From assembly GCA_018296165.2 (NCBI GenBank), contig JACKQL020000018.1:496001-560000 (forward strand): 64,000 nt of DNA, written 5' to 3'. The notes beneath the pieces are model-generated. The model was not told the origin of the DNA. It was given only the letters and a program-made list of their open reading frames with translations, and ran no database searches. Numbering within the stretch: the stretch's first letter is position 1; each line of letters begins with the position of its first letter. Shown here piece by piece: positions 50,901-62,384 of the stretch. The position numbers and the translations under genes were made by a program. This DNA is from Termitomyces sp. T153 (lineage: Eukaryota > Basidiomycota > Agaricomycetes > Agaricales > Lyophyllaceae).

Positions 50901-50960
50901 CCTGCATAGAGTTCAAAAGTTTCTGTGAACTTCTTGGCATCTTGTAATCCACATTCACAT

Positions 50961-50970
50961 TGAGGGGGAG
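50961..50970 (+). other. Polypurine tract of Copia element 2
   Basis: tgagggggag lies immediately 5' of the 3' LTR, the usual place of the plus-strand primer. Confidence 0.75.
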
Positions 50971-51250
50971 TGTTAAGGTTATATTCTATCATTACCTATC
51001 TTGTTAATCTGTATATTTTTGTCATTCATTACATGTCACACCTCAGTGTTTATTCAACAACCACTAAGGTGTGATACTCCATTATTCATTCTATTCAGTC
51101 CTTACTTATTATCTGTAGCACTTGTTCATTGCTACAGGTATATATATCAACCCAGTGTTTATTCCACAACTACCAAGCACTTGCTCATTGCTACAGTCCT
51201 TAAGTTTTGAGTGCATCCTAAGATCCTCCAAGACTGGTCCTACCTCAACA
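50971..51250 (+). repeat. 3' LTR of Copia element 2
   Basis: Partner of 45067-45359; starts tgttaaggttatattc and ends acctcaaca. CpG is absent. Confidence 0.9.
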
Positions 51251-51255
51251 ATAAT
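51251..51255. repeat. Target-site duplication, right, Copia element 2
   Basis: ATAAT, matching 45062-45066. Confidence 0.85.
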
Positions 51256-51906
51256 ATTCAGTGAGAACTGGATATGGGCAATCAGGGCAGATCTGGAAAC
51301 TGAGGTCTAGATCTGACTTATTCAGGTTCTCTTCTGATATTGTTCTGAATCATCTATTTTTGGATGAACATGATAAAGCTTGATCAGATCAATATTGCAT
51401 GATAATAGTGTGATAATTGCATGATGATTGCACATTGACAACATGTAGGCTCCAAAAAGCTCACAAGAAACCTACAACAACAACAACAACAACCATGCCA
51501 TGCCAACCTAATGTTCAATCCTTGTTAAAAACCTTGCACCTCACTCCTTCTCTCTATCTGACTCATTAATACAGTGCCTTAGGGTACAGCTACTCATTAT
51601 TCCTTTAAAAAGCACACCTTTATTGTTACATAACCTCTCATTACTGTTTTGATCTTGTGTTGAGTTTGATTCATTAAAATTTTTCTTACATCCCCACTGT
51701 CTGCTGTTCAACCCTCGCATTAAATACCTCTTATCCTCATTTGTCCTTTGTCTATCTGTTGTGCTCCAATTCTTGCTCATTGCCCTGTTGGGTTTGACTT
51801 TGCTTGCTTAATTTTTGATACCTCCATCTTGATTCCTTGACCCTGACTCTATGGATTAACCCTGACCTGTTCTCCATTTGTTACTTTACATTATTCACTA
51901 ACTGAA
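51256..51906. other. CpG-poor spacer
   Basis: No coding feature. A short (caa)n microsatellite lies at about 51475-51494. The start is the original continuation of the DNA at 45062 before Copia 2 inserted. Confidence 0.4.
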
Positions 51907-52560
51907 ATGGGATCCCAACTGCTCTCCACACCCATGCCTCCTGGGAGACCTAGGATTTGTCCCTTATCCCCATACACCCCTAAATCAGGCATGCACCATG
52001 CAACCCCAGACTCAGACAAGGACTCAGGCAACAAATTGGTTATATTCCTATCCCTAGTCCCCAAGGGCCATCAGCTTGTTATTGGAGGATGCATTCCTAA
52101 TATTCCATCCAAAACCCCCATAATCCTTGTCAAGGATCTCCTCACCAATCTTGCATCTGAACTTGGCTGCAAATACTTCCAAGATCTCCCTATTATAGTG
52201 TCTCTCTTCAGTAACAGGCCTAATAGCACATTCTTGGCAGGTTATGTTGAACTCAAATTCAGTGGTGGTGATGTCTTGTTGGAGTCCAGGGTTGATCTGT
52301 TGGACAATGTCAGGACTGCAATTATGAAGGCAAAGCCTAATTGGGAGGGCAGATGGAGCACAAGTAGGAAAGGTAAAGGAGATAAACACTTGTCCTGCTG
52401 CTCACTGAATCTCTATCCCAGAGTTAAAACCCAAGACAACATCCCATCTGAGCATCTCCCCATTCTTTGAGACTATATCAAGAAAAAGGGATTCAAAGTT
52501 GCTGCAGTTTTTGCTTCATTTGGAGGTCCTCAAGTCACTTTCCTTCTAGTTTCACCTCAA
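51907..52560 (+). pseudogene. ORF1/gag-like remnant of an unidentified retroelement
   Basis: From ATG 51907 the frame is open for 187 codons and continues past one stop (52468-52470) as DYIKKKGFKVAAVFASFGGP. Features: a Pro-rich start (MGSQLLSTPMPPGRPRICPL), then a globular-looking section (VFLSLVPKGHQLVIGG-type strand pattern, VKDLLTNLASELGC, LLESRVDLLDNVRTAIMKAKPNWEGRWSTSRKGKGDK). The RxSxSRKGKxxK segment resembles ORF1 proteins of basidiomycete LINEs as I remember them, but this is weak. It has no CpG. Confidence 0.35.
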
Positions 52561-53472
52561 CCATACTGGAAAAACTTTTGCAAATTAGTTGCTGGAATCC
52601 AGATCTTTGTTCAAAGACATATTACTGGTGCTCAGATTGCTGAGGGACATTCATTGCTTGTTCAATTTATTGAAGAGTATGAAGTTCTTTACTATCAACA
52701 ATGAGTTGATAGATTGCAAGTTTATTGTCCATTTATACATACACTCAGTCATTGAGCCCATGAAAATCTTTGAGTTGGACCTGGAGCCTATTACTCACAA
52801 CACACTATGGAACATACTATTGGTAGTCTTGAAAAGGAGATACAACAGCCTTCAAACCCATTTGCCAATTTGGCTCAATGTGCCTTGCTTTGGTGTCAGA
52901 TAAATGCTCTTGTAAATCTATGTCCAGAACTTGAAGTCATGGTTCATAAATCACAGCCTTCTACTCAACCACCTACTAGTAACAAGCCAAGTCTATTGTC
53001 ATGTCATGACCAAGTACCCTTACAGGCTCAATAGTGAGGCAGAATAGACTGTTATATCAGAATCATTTGATTTATCTGCTATAAGGTGCTGGGGTTGCAT
53101 CAGTCTATCAAATGGTCAAATTGCATGAAGTATCTTTAGAGATTCAGAGCAAACATGTAAAGTGAGTTTTTATAATTAAAAAAGTCATTGCAATATTTTC
53201 ATTACTTTTTTTTATAGATCAATCTGAATGGGCACATTACTTATGCTGAAGTTTGATTTTTCTACATCAAGCAGAAGCAGAGTCTGAGTCTGAAATGAGT
53301 GACATGGATGATGTGGATAATAGCCTGAAGAATTTGGAACCATGGGCACTTGTTTCAGTCTATTCAGATCCAAACCCTCAGATTCTTGCAGAGTCATACA
53401 AGACAATTTGGGCATGCCAGGACAAAGGTTCAACTGGATTCCAGGCAATTCATGCATCAGATATATTTTCAC
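52561..53472 (+). pseudogene. Plavaka-type (CACTA-related) DNA transposase, C-terminal remnant
   Basis: Pieces readable in several frames are WKNFCKLVAGIQIFVQRHIT, GAQIAEGHSLLVQFIEEYEVLYYQQ, TMEHTIGSLEKEIQQPSNPF (near 52800), ANLAQCALLWCQINALVNLC, and LEPWALVSVYSDPNPQILAESYKTIWACQDKG with FQAIHASDIFS (53330-53470). The order and spacing match the C-terminal part of Plavaka-family transposases of Agaricomycetes (family knowledge, recalled). Stops and frameshifts throughout; the catalytic domain and the terminal inverted repeats are not in view. It is fused at 53473 to a copied fragment of a TPR gene. Confidence 0.6.
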
Positions 53473-54532
53473 TATGAAGGCTCTCTTAAGATTCTTCTCC
53501 ATAGTTTCAAGGCCCAAAAATCTATGGCCCTTCTGCCTTCTGGTGGGGCTTTAGAGGGAGTGGGACAGCTTGGGCAAATCTAGGAAACATTGACAATGCA
53601 TGGCATGCCTTCTGGGCATTGCAACAATATTCTTATCAGGAGTCAGCATACTATTTGGAGACTGATATTGTTCAGTGCCAATTTTTCTTGAAAAGGCTAT
53701 GGGATCAAGAGCTCCAGCCAACTCCTACAGAATATTTGACACTCTGGAGATGGTACCCACAAGACTATCTTCTAGGCATTCTGCATATATTATAACTATA
53801 TTCAAAGACAATCCACAGACTCGAACTCACTTGAGCCTTGAGGTAGTCTGTCAGGATTAGCCATTCTTCACATTGCATGGATCAATTGTTTTATGCTCTG
53901 CAGCATGATGATGGGAGACAATGTGACTCATCCTCTCTGGATAAATGCTGAAGCAGTATGTTCTAGGCAGTGGAAGTATGTTGTTGAGGTTGATGATGTA
54001 ATCAAGGTTGATCAAGGCAGAATTTAGAGCAGGAAGAGATGGAAGATCTAGGTGCATCAGCTGCACATGTCAGCAAAGGATGAGATGCCTCTTTCTGGTG
54101 TATGCCATCCCTGGCACAGGATAATGTTGGGAACTGCTTCAAATTCTTGAAGGAGTTCTGTCTTGCTGATGCACACAGTAGGCATAATCCCAGCAGTCAG
54201 CTTGTATGCAAAGGTGCAATTTTGACCTTTTTTATGAGCAGGCCATAGAGCCTCCATGGGGTCTACATTGTAGTGCTGATGTTAGCAATAAAGAATTGAA
54301 AAAGTGATGCAGCCAGGACATGACTGACAATGTAGTGCACAATTGGGCATGATGAATATCTAGTGGTGCAAGGAGCTCTCTTGCAATCTTGATGTCTCAC
54401 AATCAGGATAAGGCACTATTGTAATAATCATCCATCATACTCCTGGAACTGTAATGTATGTGCAAAAACTGCAGGCATGTACTATGTTCACCAACACAAT
54501 TTCTGCATATTCCTTGAGCAATCCTTCAAAGT
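53473..54532 (+). repeat. Duplicated segment, copy 2 (CpG-depleted TPR gene fragment)
   Basis: Partner of 29354-30146. Almost every CpG of copy 1 is TG or CA here (for example cccgaaaa to cccaaaaa, cttccgcc to cttctgcc, gatatcgttcg to gatattgttca, ggatcgagag to ggatcaagag). It also retains a short block (near 53730-53760) missing from copy 1 and has 257 bp of extra CpG-free DNA at 54154-54411. It encodes no intact product. Confidence 0.9.
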
Positions 54533-56081
54533 ATGTCACCAGATGCTATTGGGTTGACATGTAAGTTACAACTATGAGAGGACAAGTGGACAAAGAACAT
54601 ATATACCTTGACAAGTACATCTAACAAATCTCCAAGAAGGGGTACACCAGGAGGGCTTGGAGGTAGCTTACAACCCCTTGCCATCTTGAAACATCACTGG
54701 GTGAATGCAAAACCCAAGTGCCATCAGGAGAATAACAATAAGAGCAGGTAGCTGAGGGACTAGATTGAACATTGATGCAAAATCTAAATTTGGCAGCAGC
54801 ACTAAGTTATGAACTTTAGGCCAGACATGTCAAATTTAGACTTTGCAAGAGTTTGGGGTTCTCAACTACTAGTTCTTACTGTAGAAGTAGAGCAAGTAAT
54901 AGATTTATTGATTTTCTTTGCTTAGTTTAAGACAGTTCTCAAATAAGAAAAGGGGCACAAATAGTTTATTCTACTATATATCCTGAAGCTAATCTTACTT
55001 GTAGGCCTAAACAATTCACTCCCTAGGGATCACCAAGCCATGGCAAGTATTTGCTTGTCTGATTGCTTGCTCTTCCTTCCTTTTTATACTGCTCCTATCA
55101 TGCACAGACCTTGTAATGGCATGCTTTATTTGTTGTTGTCTGGTTGCAAAGTTGGCTGATGGTTGGTCTGGTCATCAGGGTTCTGCATGGATAGGCTTAG
55201 CAGCTATGGTGTGTCCTTTTCTCTTCTTTTCCTCTCCCACTTGTTTCCTCCTTCCAGCATGTAAGCTCTTCTTCCTCAAGGGTGGCAAGGTGCAAGGCTC
55301 ATGGTTACAATGAGCCAGTAAGGTGGTTACTTTGCATGCTTCCTTACTGGACCAGGTGTTCCTGTGGCAAGCTCGGGCTGGTGCCCAATCTTGGCATCAG
55401 TTATGTTTTTCTGATTATGCCAAGGTTCTTGACATCATTTGTTCCTGGCTGTAAACTGGCTTTTTAGTCAAGTCTTTCATTGTTTTGTATTTATAGGAGT
55501 GATACTTTTTGAAGTAAGTCCACATCTACCATTTTTGATGTTTGCTATCAGCTTACAGTTTTCAGCCTGTTATAAATGTATTGTATTTGTATTACAATAT
55601 ATTTGCTTTTTTGGACTTTTTTGTTCCCTCTGATTTTGTAGTTTTGAGACCATCATATCACCTCCCCTACACCAACTACTGACTGCCCTCAGTCAGCTCA
55701 GTTACTTAGGTAAGCTTTGCCAAGCCTTGCCCTTGTACTCAAAAAAATTCTTTTTCTTTCCACAGAAAAAAAACTTTTTCTAGCTCAATCCCTTCTACCT
55801 AATCCTTCCCTAGCCAAGTATAAAAGCCTTCCACCTTGTGGCTCTCCCCCCATGGCTCCCCCAGTCAGCATCATTATTCCTACTGCCCCTTGCTGAGCCT
55901 CTAGACCTTTTGCACCAGTTGCTCTTGCCTGTCATGACCCGTTCCCTGAAGCCCTGTACACCACCCAACAAACCCCCGCTCCCCCGTAACCCCCCCCCCT
56001 CCCCTGACGCTTTGTTGAACTTCCCCAGCACTCCGCGCCTACTCTGGTGAACTCCGGCACCTTCTCGGCTAACTCCGACAG
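54533..56081. other. Repeat-derived, mostly CpG-free spacer
   Basis: No gene is supported. 55116-55310 has an open, hydrophobic stretch (MACFICCCLVAKLADGWSGH) without a recognised family. 55811-55840 has a gtataaaagcc box followed by C-rich DNA, resembling an LTR promoter. CpG reappears abruptly at about 55,930-56,080. Confidence 0.3.
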
Positions 56082-56210
56082 CCCCCTGGCCAACTCTGAC
56101 ATCTTCCCCGCAGCCGCCGGCACTTCCCCTGGACTTCCTGAGCCCCTGGGACCACTCCCCCACCATGCCTGACCCCATTACACATCATCAACTTGACACC
56201 CTGGCTTCCC

Positions 56211-57071
56211 TGACTTACCCTGGAGTATCACGACAGTCTCAGAACGGACCGCGTTGCAATTGATCCCATCAACATATCAATGTGGCCCGCCCTCTGATTG
56301 TAACCAACACCCATCGACTCCGTCGAGCTCTGCCAAGCCCCGCCACCACAGCCAATGTCCCCGGAGCCCTTCAGTAGTCAGTATATAAGACATAGAGTAG
56401 CTCTTCGTACTCTAGTCTTGATATTGCTTAACGTTACCTATGGTCTGATTGGTTCCTTCTTGTGTTTTGTGTTTTGTGTCTTGTGTTTCATTTTCTGTAT
56501 TCTCAGTCTCCTGGTCTTATCTCGTCTCTGTTCCGTTATCTTTTGTTATCATTCTGTGTCTCTGCCTGAATCTATTCTCGTTTTTATCTCATCTTCATCC
56601 TATTTTGTTCGACTCCGTCTTGTCCCATTTGATTCTGTCTATTGTGTTCAAGTCCTCAACTGTAACGTCCTCACAAACTCCGCAATTACAATTATGAACC
56701 TCTGATGCTTGTTACCACCTCTGGACCCTGCTATACACTTGGCTCCAAACCCCATCAATCCTTGTTGATCCCCCATCAGAACTCCAGCTCCGCTCCTGTC
56801 ATCCACATAGCCTCCGCCTCCTTCGCACCCACAGTATTCGTACATGGACTTATGCCTGAACCCCACCAAGTCTGTCCCCCTCCCCCACAACCCATCCTCT
56901 ACTCCTCCGGACCTCCCCGGACTTGCTCGGATCAATCTCCCCTGGCTATCCTCACAAGTCCCCAGTGCTTGGAACACCTCTGAGTGCTTGGTTGTCAGTG
57001 CAGGGAATCACGTTTGCCTAGTAAGGACTTGCCCAGTGTAGCTGAGCCCCCATGGTCAGCGGAACCTGACA
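56211..57071 (+). repeat. Gypsy-type LTR unit, copy C
   Basis: Third copy of the unit at 1-788 and 901-1637. It shares the upstream block, aagccccgccaccacagcc (56335 and 1), the TATATAA box (56382-56388), the 'cttgatattgcttaacgtta' block and the 3' end ctagtaaggact...ggaacctgaca. CpG are common up to about 56,450 and sparse after. Flanking 5-bp words ttccc and ttgcc differ at one base, a possible decayed target-site duplication. Confidence 0.55.
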
Positions 57072-58596
57072 TTGCCTCTCCCATGCTGACCAACCATTTT
57101 GCCAAGCTCAAACATGCTATAAAGCATGACAGTAAATAGGTTATTGTAGCTATCCTCCAGCTGTCCTTGTTTGCTTCTGCCATCATCAGCATTTGCAATA
57201 CTGCTAAGGCTTTTCCAGGCTCAGATGGCAACTGTGCCTGGTACATTGGTATAACCCATTTGGTAAGTCCACCTTCCCCCATCATCTTCTTTCCTCATGC
57301 TCATCTTAGCACTTTGCCAACAAATCCAATTATCCCAGGCTGTCAGAGCAGAAAGGGCTTGTGGATACATTGTCCCAGATTCTTCCTTTGCTTGACCACC
57401 TTTCCATCAATGATGCCCCTGACATTCAGCATTTTTTTTTCATCTGCTGATGCACTCATCCTTATAGACAAGAAGTGGCACAAGGAACAGCACAAATGTG
57501 AGACACAGAAAGTTTGTCCTGCTTCTTACTCTATCCTCTCTCTCATCTCTGACTTATTTTAGCAACAGCACTGCCAGCATGAGGCTCATAACACGGAGAT
57601 GCTTGTTTTGACCCTTGCTTGCTCCTCCAAATAGAAGGCTAATGTAAGTTTGTCAGCTTCTCAAGTAGTGTTCCTCATGTATTGCCTCAATCAATTAATG
57701 CTTCTACTGCCCTGTTTACAGGTGGAACCCAAGGGCAAACCCAAACTAAAGAAGGTCAAGGTTATCCTCTCCCTGAGTGAGCCCCCCTGACTGCTTCTTG
57801 CCTCGCTTCTCTTGACTCCTGCTTTTAGCTAGTTTCAAGCTTGGCAGTGATGCTGTGCTTGCTTTGCTGGGCCAGATCAATGTGGCCCTCGCAAATTGCC
57901 TTTTTGATGAGGACAACACAGCTCCACTTGCCAAACTTGAAAATCATCATAAGCAATTGACCTGGCCACCCAGCAGCAACTGTATTCTCTTGATTCAGCC
58001 TCCAGACTTTTTGCCATATCTCTACATGGCTTGAGTGCCTAGATAAAGTCCTGGGCTCCTCTGAGATTGAGAAGACCAGTTTGCTTCTCAGCAATCTCTG
58101 AGTTTCTTCTAAGGTAAGCCTTACTACTCCTTTATTCCCTCTTCTTCTTATTTACTCAGCCTTCCAGGCCCCCACTGATGATTCTGACATTGAGCTTACT
58201 GATTCTCCAGCAGACAGCCTTGAAAATGTCATGGATCTATTGTCAGCTACCCTAGTGTAAGCACCATCTCTGTCTCTGCCTTGTGTAGCATAGCTGTACT
58301 CTTAGCTAGCCCTAAAAATCCTTGTATTCTCACAATGGATGTCATTAACCCCAAAAATGCATGACTTAAATAAGTTTTTTTTACTTCTGCAAAGTAAAAT
58401 CTTAATTTTTCATCAATTTTCAGGGGCTGATTTCTGGCTTTTTCATGTCATAGTCTAGAGGCTCATGGAGCCTTATAGAACCAAATGACAGGTCTTGTAT
58501 GGTATTTCCTGTAGGCTTTTGTAGTTTCTTCTTTAACTCTTCCAACTTTTCTAGAGTGATATCAATCCATTGTTCTAGGCTTTGGGATAGCTCCAA
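57072..58596. other. CpG-free region with degenerate frames
   Basis: Plus-strand stretches such as LQLSLFASAIISICNTAKAFPGSDGNCAW (57150-57240, in two pieces) and LLGQINVALANCLFDEDNTA (57865-57925) look like decayed coding sequence, but no family is recognised. No complete gene or RNA was found. Confidence 0.3.
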
Positions 58597-61500
58597 TCAT
58601 CTCCAAGATTTGTAAGGGACTACTCTAAAAGCAGCTACCCTGGTCTGCCAAACTGAACCATCCAGTTCTGCTACAATATAACTACCACCCCTGGTCTTAG
58701 TAATTACTACCATTGGACCATAGAAACATGGAAGCATTTTAGCACTGTGTGAACTTTCTGTAATCATATTTTTGACCAAGACCAAGTCCAAGGGTTTGAA
58801 ATTGAAGTCTTTGATAGAGTTTTCATGCTCTTCTACAAACTTCAAGGCTCATTGGAGTTTGTCCTTCCCCACTCTCTCTCATATCTCCTCCACATGTTGG
58901 TGGTGTTTAGCTAAAGCCCTAGCATGATAACCAATCAACTCTTCTGTAGATAATGGCCCTTCTGGTAATTCTATCAACCAGGTAGCCTCTACCAAGTCCA
59001 AAGGTAGAGTTGGATGAGCCCCAGTTACCATGAAGTATAGTAAACATCCAAATCTCTGCTGAATAGTAATGCAATCACTCCACATTACATGGAAGAAGAA
59101 CCAAAACCATTTAGTGTGATCTTTACAAGCTTTGAATAAAGCTTGCCTGACATCCCAATGTGGTCTTTCAATTTTGCCATTAGCTTGAGAGTTATATGGA
59201 GAGATGGCAATGCTTCTGATTCCATATTTACTTTCTATCCAAGCTGTGACCTTCTTGAATTGTCCAGCATTGTCAGTGATAATCTCTGCAATGCAACCCT
59301 AGCAACAAATCACATCCTCAAACAACCATTGACTGATTGTTTTATGGTTTTCCTTGCACAGAGGTCTCCCTTCCATATGCACACCTACAACGGACAATAT
59401 ATTTACAGCCATTTGAAGCCAGAGTCATGTGCATGGTATCAATGTGGATTGTTTGGAAGATAGAGGGGGTACAGGTCACTGTGGGAGCTCTGTTTACAAC
59501 TGTCTTCTGATGTATCTGACAGTTGTGACAAGTCCCAACATACCACTGCACATCTCCATCAATTCCTGGCCACTAAAATTGTTCTTGTATTAACATTTTG
59601 GTTGCATAAGTCCCTCTATGCCCCAAGGCATCATGGGCTGATTTAAGCATGAACATTTGCCTATCAATATTGACTACTAGCTTATGCCTTGCCTCATGAT
59701 TGTGCTTGTACAGTCTCCCCTTTTGATCAAAGAAGAACTGTCTTGCAAACCTCTTGAACTTGTCTAAGTCCCAACCCTGCAAACTCTCAGGTTCTTTGCT
59801 TGGGTCTTGTAGCCAGCTTTGTACAATTGGTAGCAAGTCATCCCACTGTTCACTCTCACCATCCTTCCTATGTTCTAAGTAGGCTTGTAAGTCTGCTTCC
59901 TTTTCTTCTTCAGTACCTTCTGTGGGTAACAGAGGCTGAGAGAGAGATAGTACTGCAACAGGATCTATTCTAGATGTCTGCTGCTGACTTAGAACTGCCT
60001 TCCTAAGTTCTTCCTCTTGAGACCTTGCTCTGTTAAGTTCTTGTTCAAAGTCTGATACTTCAGTGGCTACTGCATGTAGATAGCCACCCCTAGTGTCAAT
60101 CTGATCTGCAAACTCTTCAAGTGCTAAGGGTTCCCAATCCTCCCATCCTGGTTCATTGTTGATTTTAGCTGGATATTCAAAGTGCATAGTCTTTGGGTTG
60201 TCCACCAACTCTGGATTAACAGGTGGGTACTCTTCATCTCCTGACTGCTTGAGCCTCCTAGACAGGCCATCAACACTAAAGGTCTTTCCTGGCACATGCC
60301 TCAAAGTAAAATGATAGAGTAGTACATCCTCAATCCATCTCATGATGGTGGCATTATGTCCTACTCCAGGATTGCTTAGCATTCCCTTCAAATACTTGGC
60401 ATCTGTCTCCACTACAAGCTTTCTACAACCAACTAGCCAATACTTATGAGCTTGCAAGGCTCTCATCAAACCATAGAGTTCTCTTTTAGGTTGTGAGAAT
60501 CTTGCCTCCCTCTCATTCAAAGTGATGGATCCTAGCTTAGCACAAGTGCATTGCTTAGGATTGTCTGGAGCTTCCTGGAATATTCCAAAGCTCACTGCCA
60601 TCCAAGAAGTGTCAACTGATAGGACCACTGCCCCTCCTGACTCATAGTCAAGTGGTTTTAGAGGTGCACTTTCAGCTAGCAACTTCTTCAACTGGGTCAT
60701 TGCTGACTGCTGTTCCTCACCCCAAATAAATGGTGTGTGGTTCTGAGTCAATTTGTTGATGGGTGCAGCCACTTTAGCATAGTCTTTAATGAACATCCTA
60801 AAGGTACCACAAGTACTAGGAAAGCTCTGACATTTGACTTGTCCTGGCAATCACCCCACCCCATAACAATGGCCAACCACTTGGTCTCAGGTTTCTGTCC
60901 CTCATAGGAACACCTGTGTCCAACCACTACAATCTCATCTGCACAGACTACTGACTTCTTCCCAGAGAAAGTTTCTCCAGCATATTTGATTCTTTGTAAC
61001 ACTCTGTTTACATTCTGCAGATGTTCAAATACAAATCTCCTAATGCCTGGATTTTCTGGGATAACCTCATAGCCTCTATCTGGCAATTCATACCTGTGAG
61101 GTGGACCTCTGATTGGCACATCATCAATGTATGGCCAAGTTACATGAGGTATCTCATCCTTTAAGATGAAGGTAATGTCATCATGAAAGATTGGTACTGA
61201 ATTTGTCCAGCCCATTGGCAGGGTTACCAGCCTTAAAGCACCAAAGGGTGTCTGAAAGGTGGTATAGTCCCTAGACCTTACATCCAACACTCTCTCATCA
61301 TATCCCACATACAAGTCAAAGATTCCTCCACAAGCTCTGCCAGCAAAATGATTAGCTAACTCTTCAGTTGCTGGTAGCAACTCAGAATGTGCTATGGTCA
61401 CTTTGTTTAAAGGTTCCAAGCTGTGAACTATCCTCAAGCTCTCACCATCCTTCTTCAATACTATGAACCACTGGGATTGGTATGAAGAGTTGGATGGCTC

Positions 61501-62001
61501 ATACACTCCTGCCTCAATTTTCTGCTTTATCATCTGGCAGATTTTATCTCTGAGTCCTGGAGCAATGGGAATGTTCTTCAATACCCAGGAGGTGTGAGGA
61601 ATTACTGGCATCACCACAGGAGGGAAGAATTCTTCCTTGAGCCTACCTCTTTGAGAATCATCCCATGTAAAAGCCTCATTCTGCAGCATCATTAAATGAT
61701 GTACTGCCTTCATCTCCTCTGGCCATAAGAAACCATCACTATGTACTTGGTCAATGATCTCCTTGAACTCAGCAGTGTACCTCCCTGTGGGTTTGAAATT
61801 AGGTGGATTTGGGTCCAACTGTGGCATGTCTGCTAGTGGATCCCCAATGATACACCTTTCAATTCTAAACTCCTCAGGAGAGGTTCCTAGTATAGGTTTC
61901 ACCTTTCTAACAACAGGTTTGTATTTCTTAGAAAATACTTGTGCAGTTTCCCCCACACCTGCTTCTAACTCTAAGCTTTCCTGCTGTACTTGTGAGGGCA
62001 A
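58597..62001 (-). pseudogene. Ty3/Gypsy pol: reverse transcriptase, RNase H, integrase (CpG-free)
   Basis: Read from 62001 downward. Reverse transcriptase: SSYQSQWFIVLKKDGESLRIVHSLEPLN, FDLYVGYDERVLDVRSRDYT, FGALRLVTLPMGWTNSVPIF and the catalytic YIDDVPIRG (near 61120). A one-base frame change lies near 60,750-60,850. RNase H: VVLSVDTSWMAVSFGIFQE, LYGLMRALQAHKYWLVG, VETDAKYLKGML and GLSRRLKQSG. Integrase: ALGHRGTYATKMLIQEQF plus CHNCQIHQKT (zinc HHCC), HIDTMHMTLASNGCKYIV, IITDNAGQFKKV and YNSQANGKIERPHWDV, then a C-terminal [12 protein letters not shown] domain near 58800. Two frames of 417 and 425 codons are unbroken. Gag and protease are not seen. Between about 59,400 and 62,010 I find no CpG at all. 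Confidence 0.88.
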
Positions 62002-62361
62002 CCTCTAGGGCAGTGGATCGGAGTCACATAGCTAGCAGAGGGGAATGCAAAGTATATTAGCAGAGTAGACAATGATACAATCAGTAACTAATCACCTAGC
62101 AGAGGGGAATCCAAAGAGAACAAGTCTAAGGATTCCTGCTGCTTAGCACAGTGCATCAGCAGGTGGCAGAGGCATGGAAACTACTGTACAGGTGACTGGA
62201 GTTACTCTCACCCTAGGGCAATGGTTGCTGAGGTAATATGGAGAACTCCAGAATTCTCTGGAGATCTCTGGGGTTCTGAAAAGAGCCCTGGAGATGTTGA
62301 ACAAGCTGCAGAGGTACTGGAACTAGTCATAGAGGTTGGAAATGGAAGTCCCTTGACATCA
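62002..62361 (-). repeat. Probable 3' LTR start and flank of the chromovirus
   Basis: On the minus strand a purine run agagaggggg (62362-62371) is followed by TGATGTCAAGGG from 62361 downward, the usual polypurine tract to LTR transition after a chromodomain. The far LTR end is not defined. Two near-identical words agcagaggggaat-caaag occur at about 62,036 and 62,098. Confidence 0.5.
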
Positions 62362-62384
62362 CCCCCTCTCTAGCATGTGGCGTC

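Larger units (their letters stand above)
45364..50946 (+). pseudogene. Copia 2 gag-pol polyprotein, interrupted
   Basis: The gag start MGPDITYN...VADGSNWPTYQECVTNAI (45364-45650) is cut by an insertion and resumes at ALGSIGAHHYEVIYSMVDQS (from 46699). A gag knuckle is readable at 47250-47300 (the CDNCDKHGHTKDQCFEEGG frame). Integrase: LHCQMGHINHSDLWEAV (48010) and later SPQSNGIAEHAN (48490). A long connection segment at 48602-49330 is open for 242 codons. Reverse transcriptase pieces: FAPTVHAATLRALLSIAASHGA (49620), SMKQGAHHWYKEV (49857), DIAVFYKVNDNKYTIVA. RNase H: GYSDADWACIT (near 50490). Many stops and frameshifts; non-functional. Confidence 0.85.
45067..51250 (+). mobile_element. Ty1/Copia LTR retrotransposon 2 (complete, decayed, with nested insertion)
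   Basis: 6,184 bp, of a different Copia family from element 1. LTRs at 45067-45359 (293 bp) and 50971-51250 (280 bp) share the start TGTTAAGGTTATATT and the end ACCTCAACA. The target-site duplication is ATAAT. A polypurine tract tgagggggag (50961-50970) abuts the 3' LTR. Only 69 bp separate this element from element 1. CpG is virtually absent, and the coding region has many stops. Confidence 0.92.

Noticed and set aside
55116..55470. Open hydrophobic frames as a membrane protein gene
   Set aside because: They lie in CpG-free repeat-derived DNA, break after 60 codons and have no recognised homology. The hydrophobicity follows from T-rich composition.
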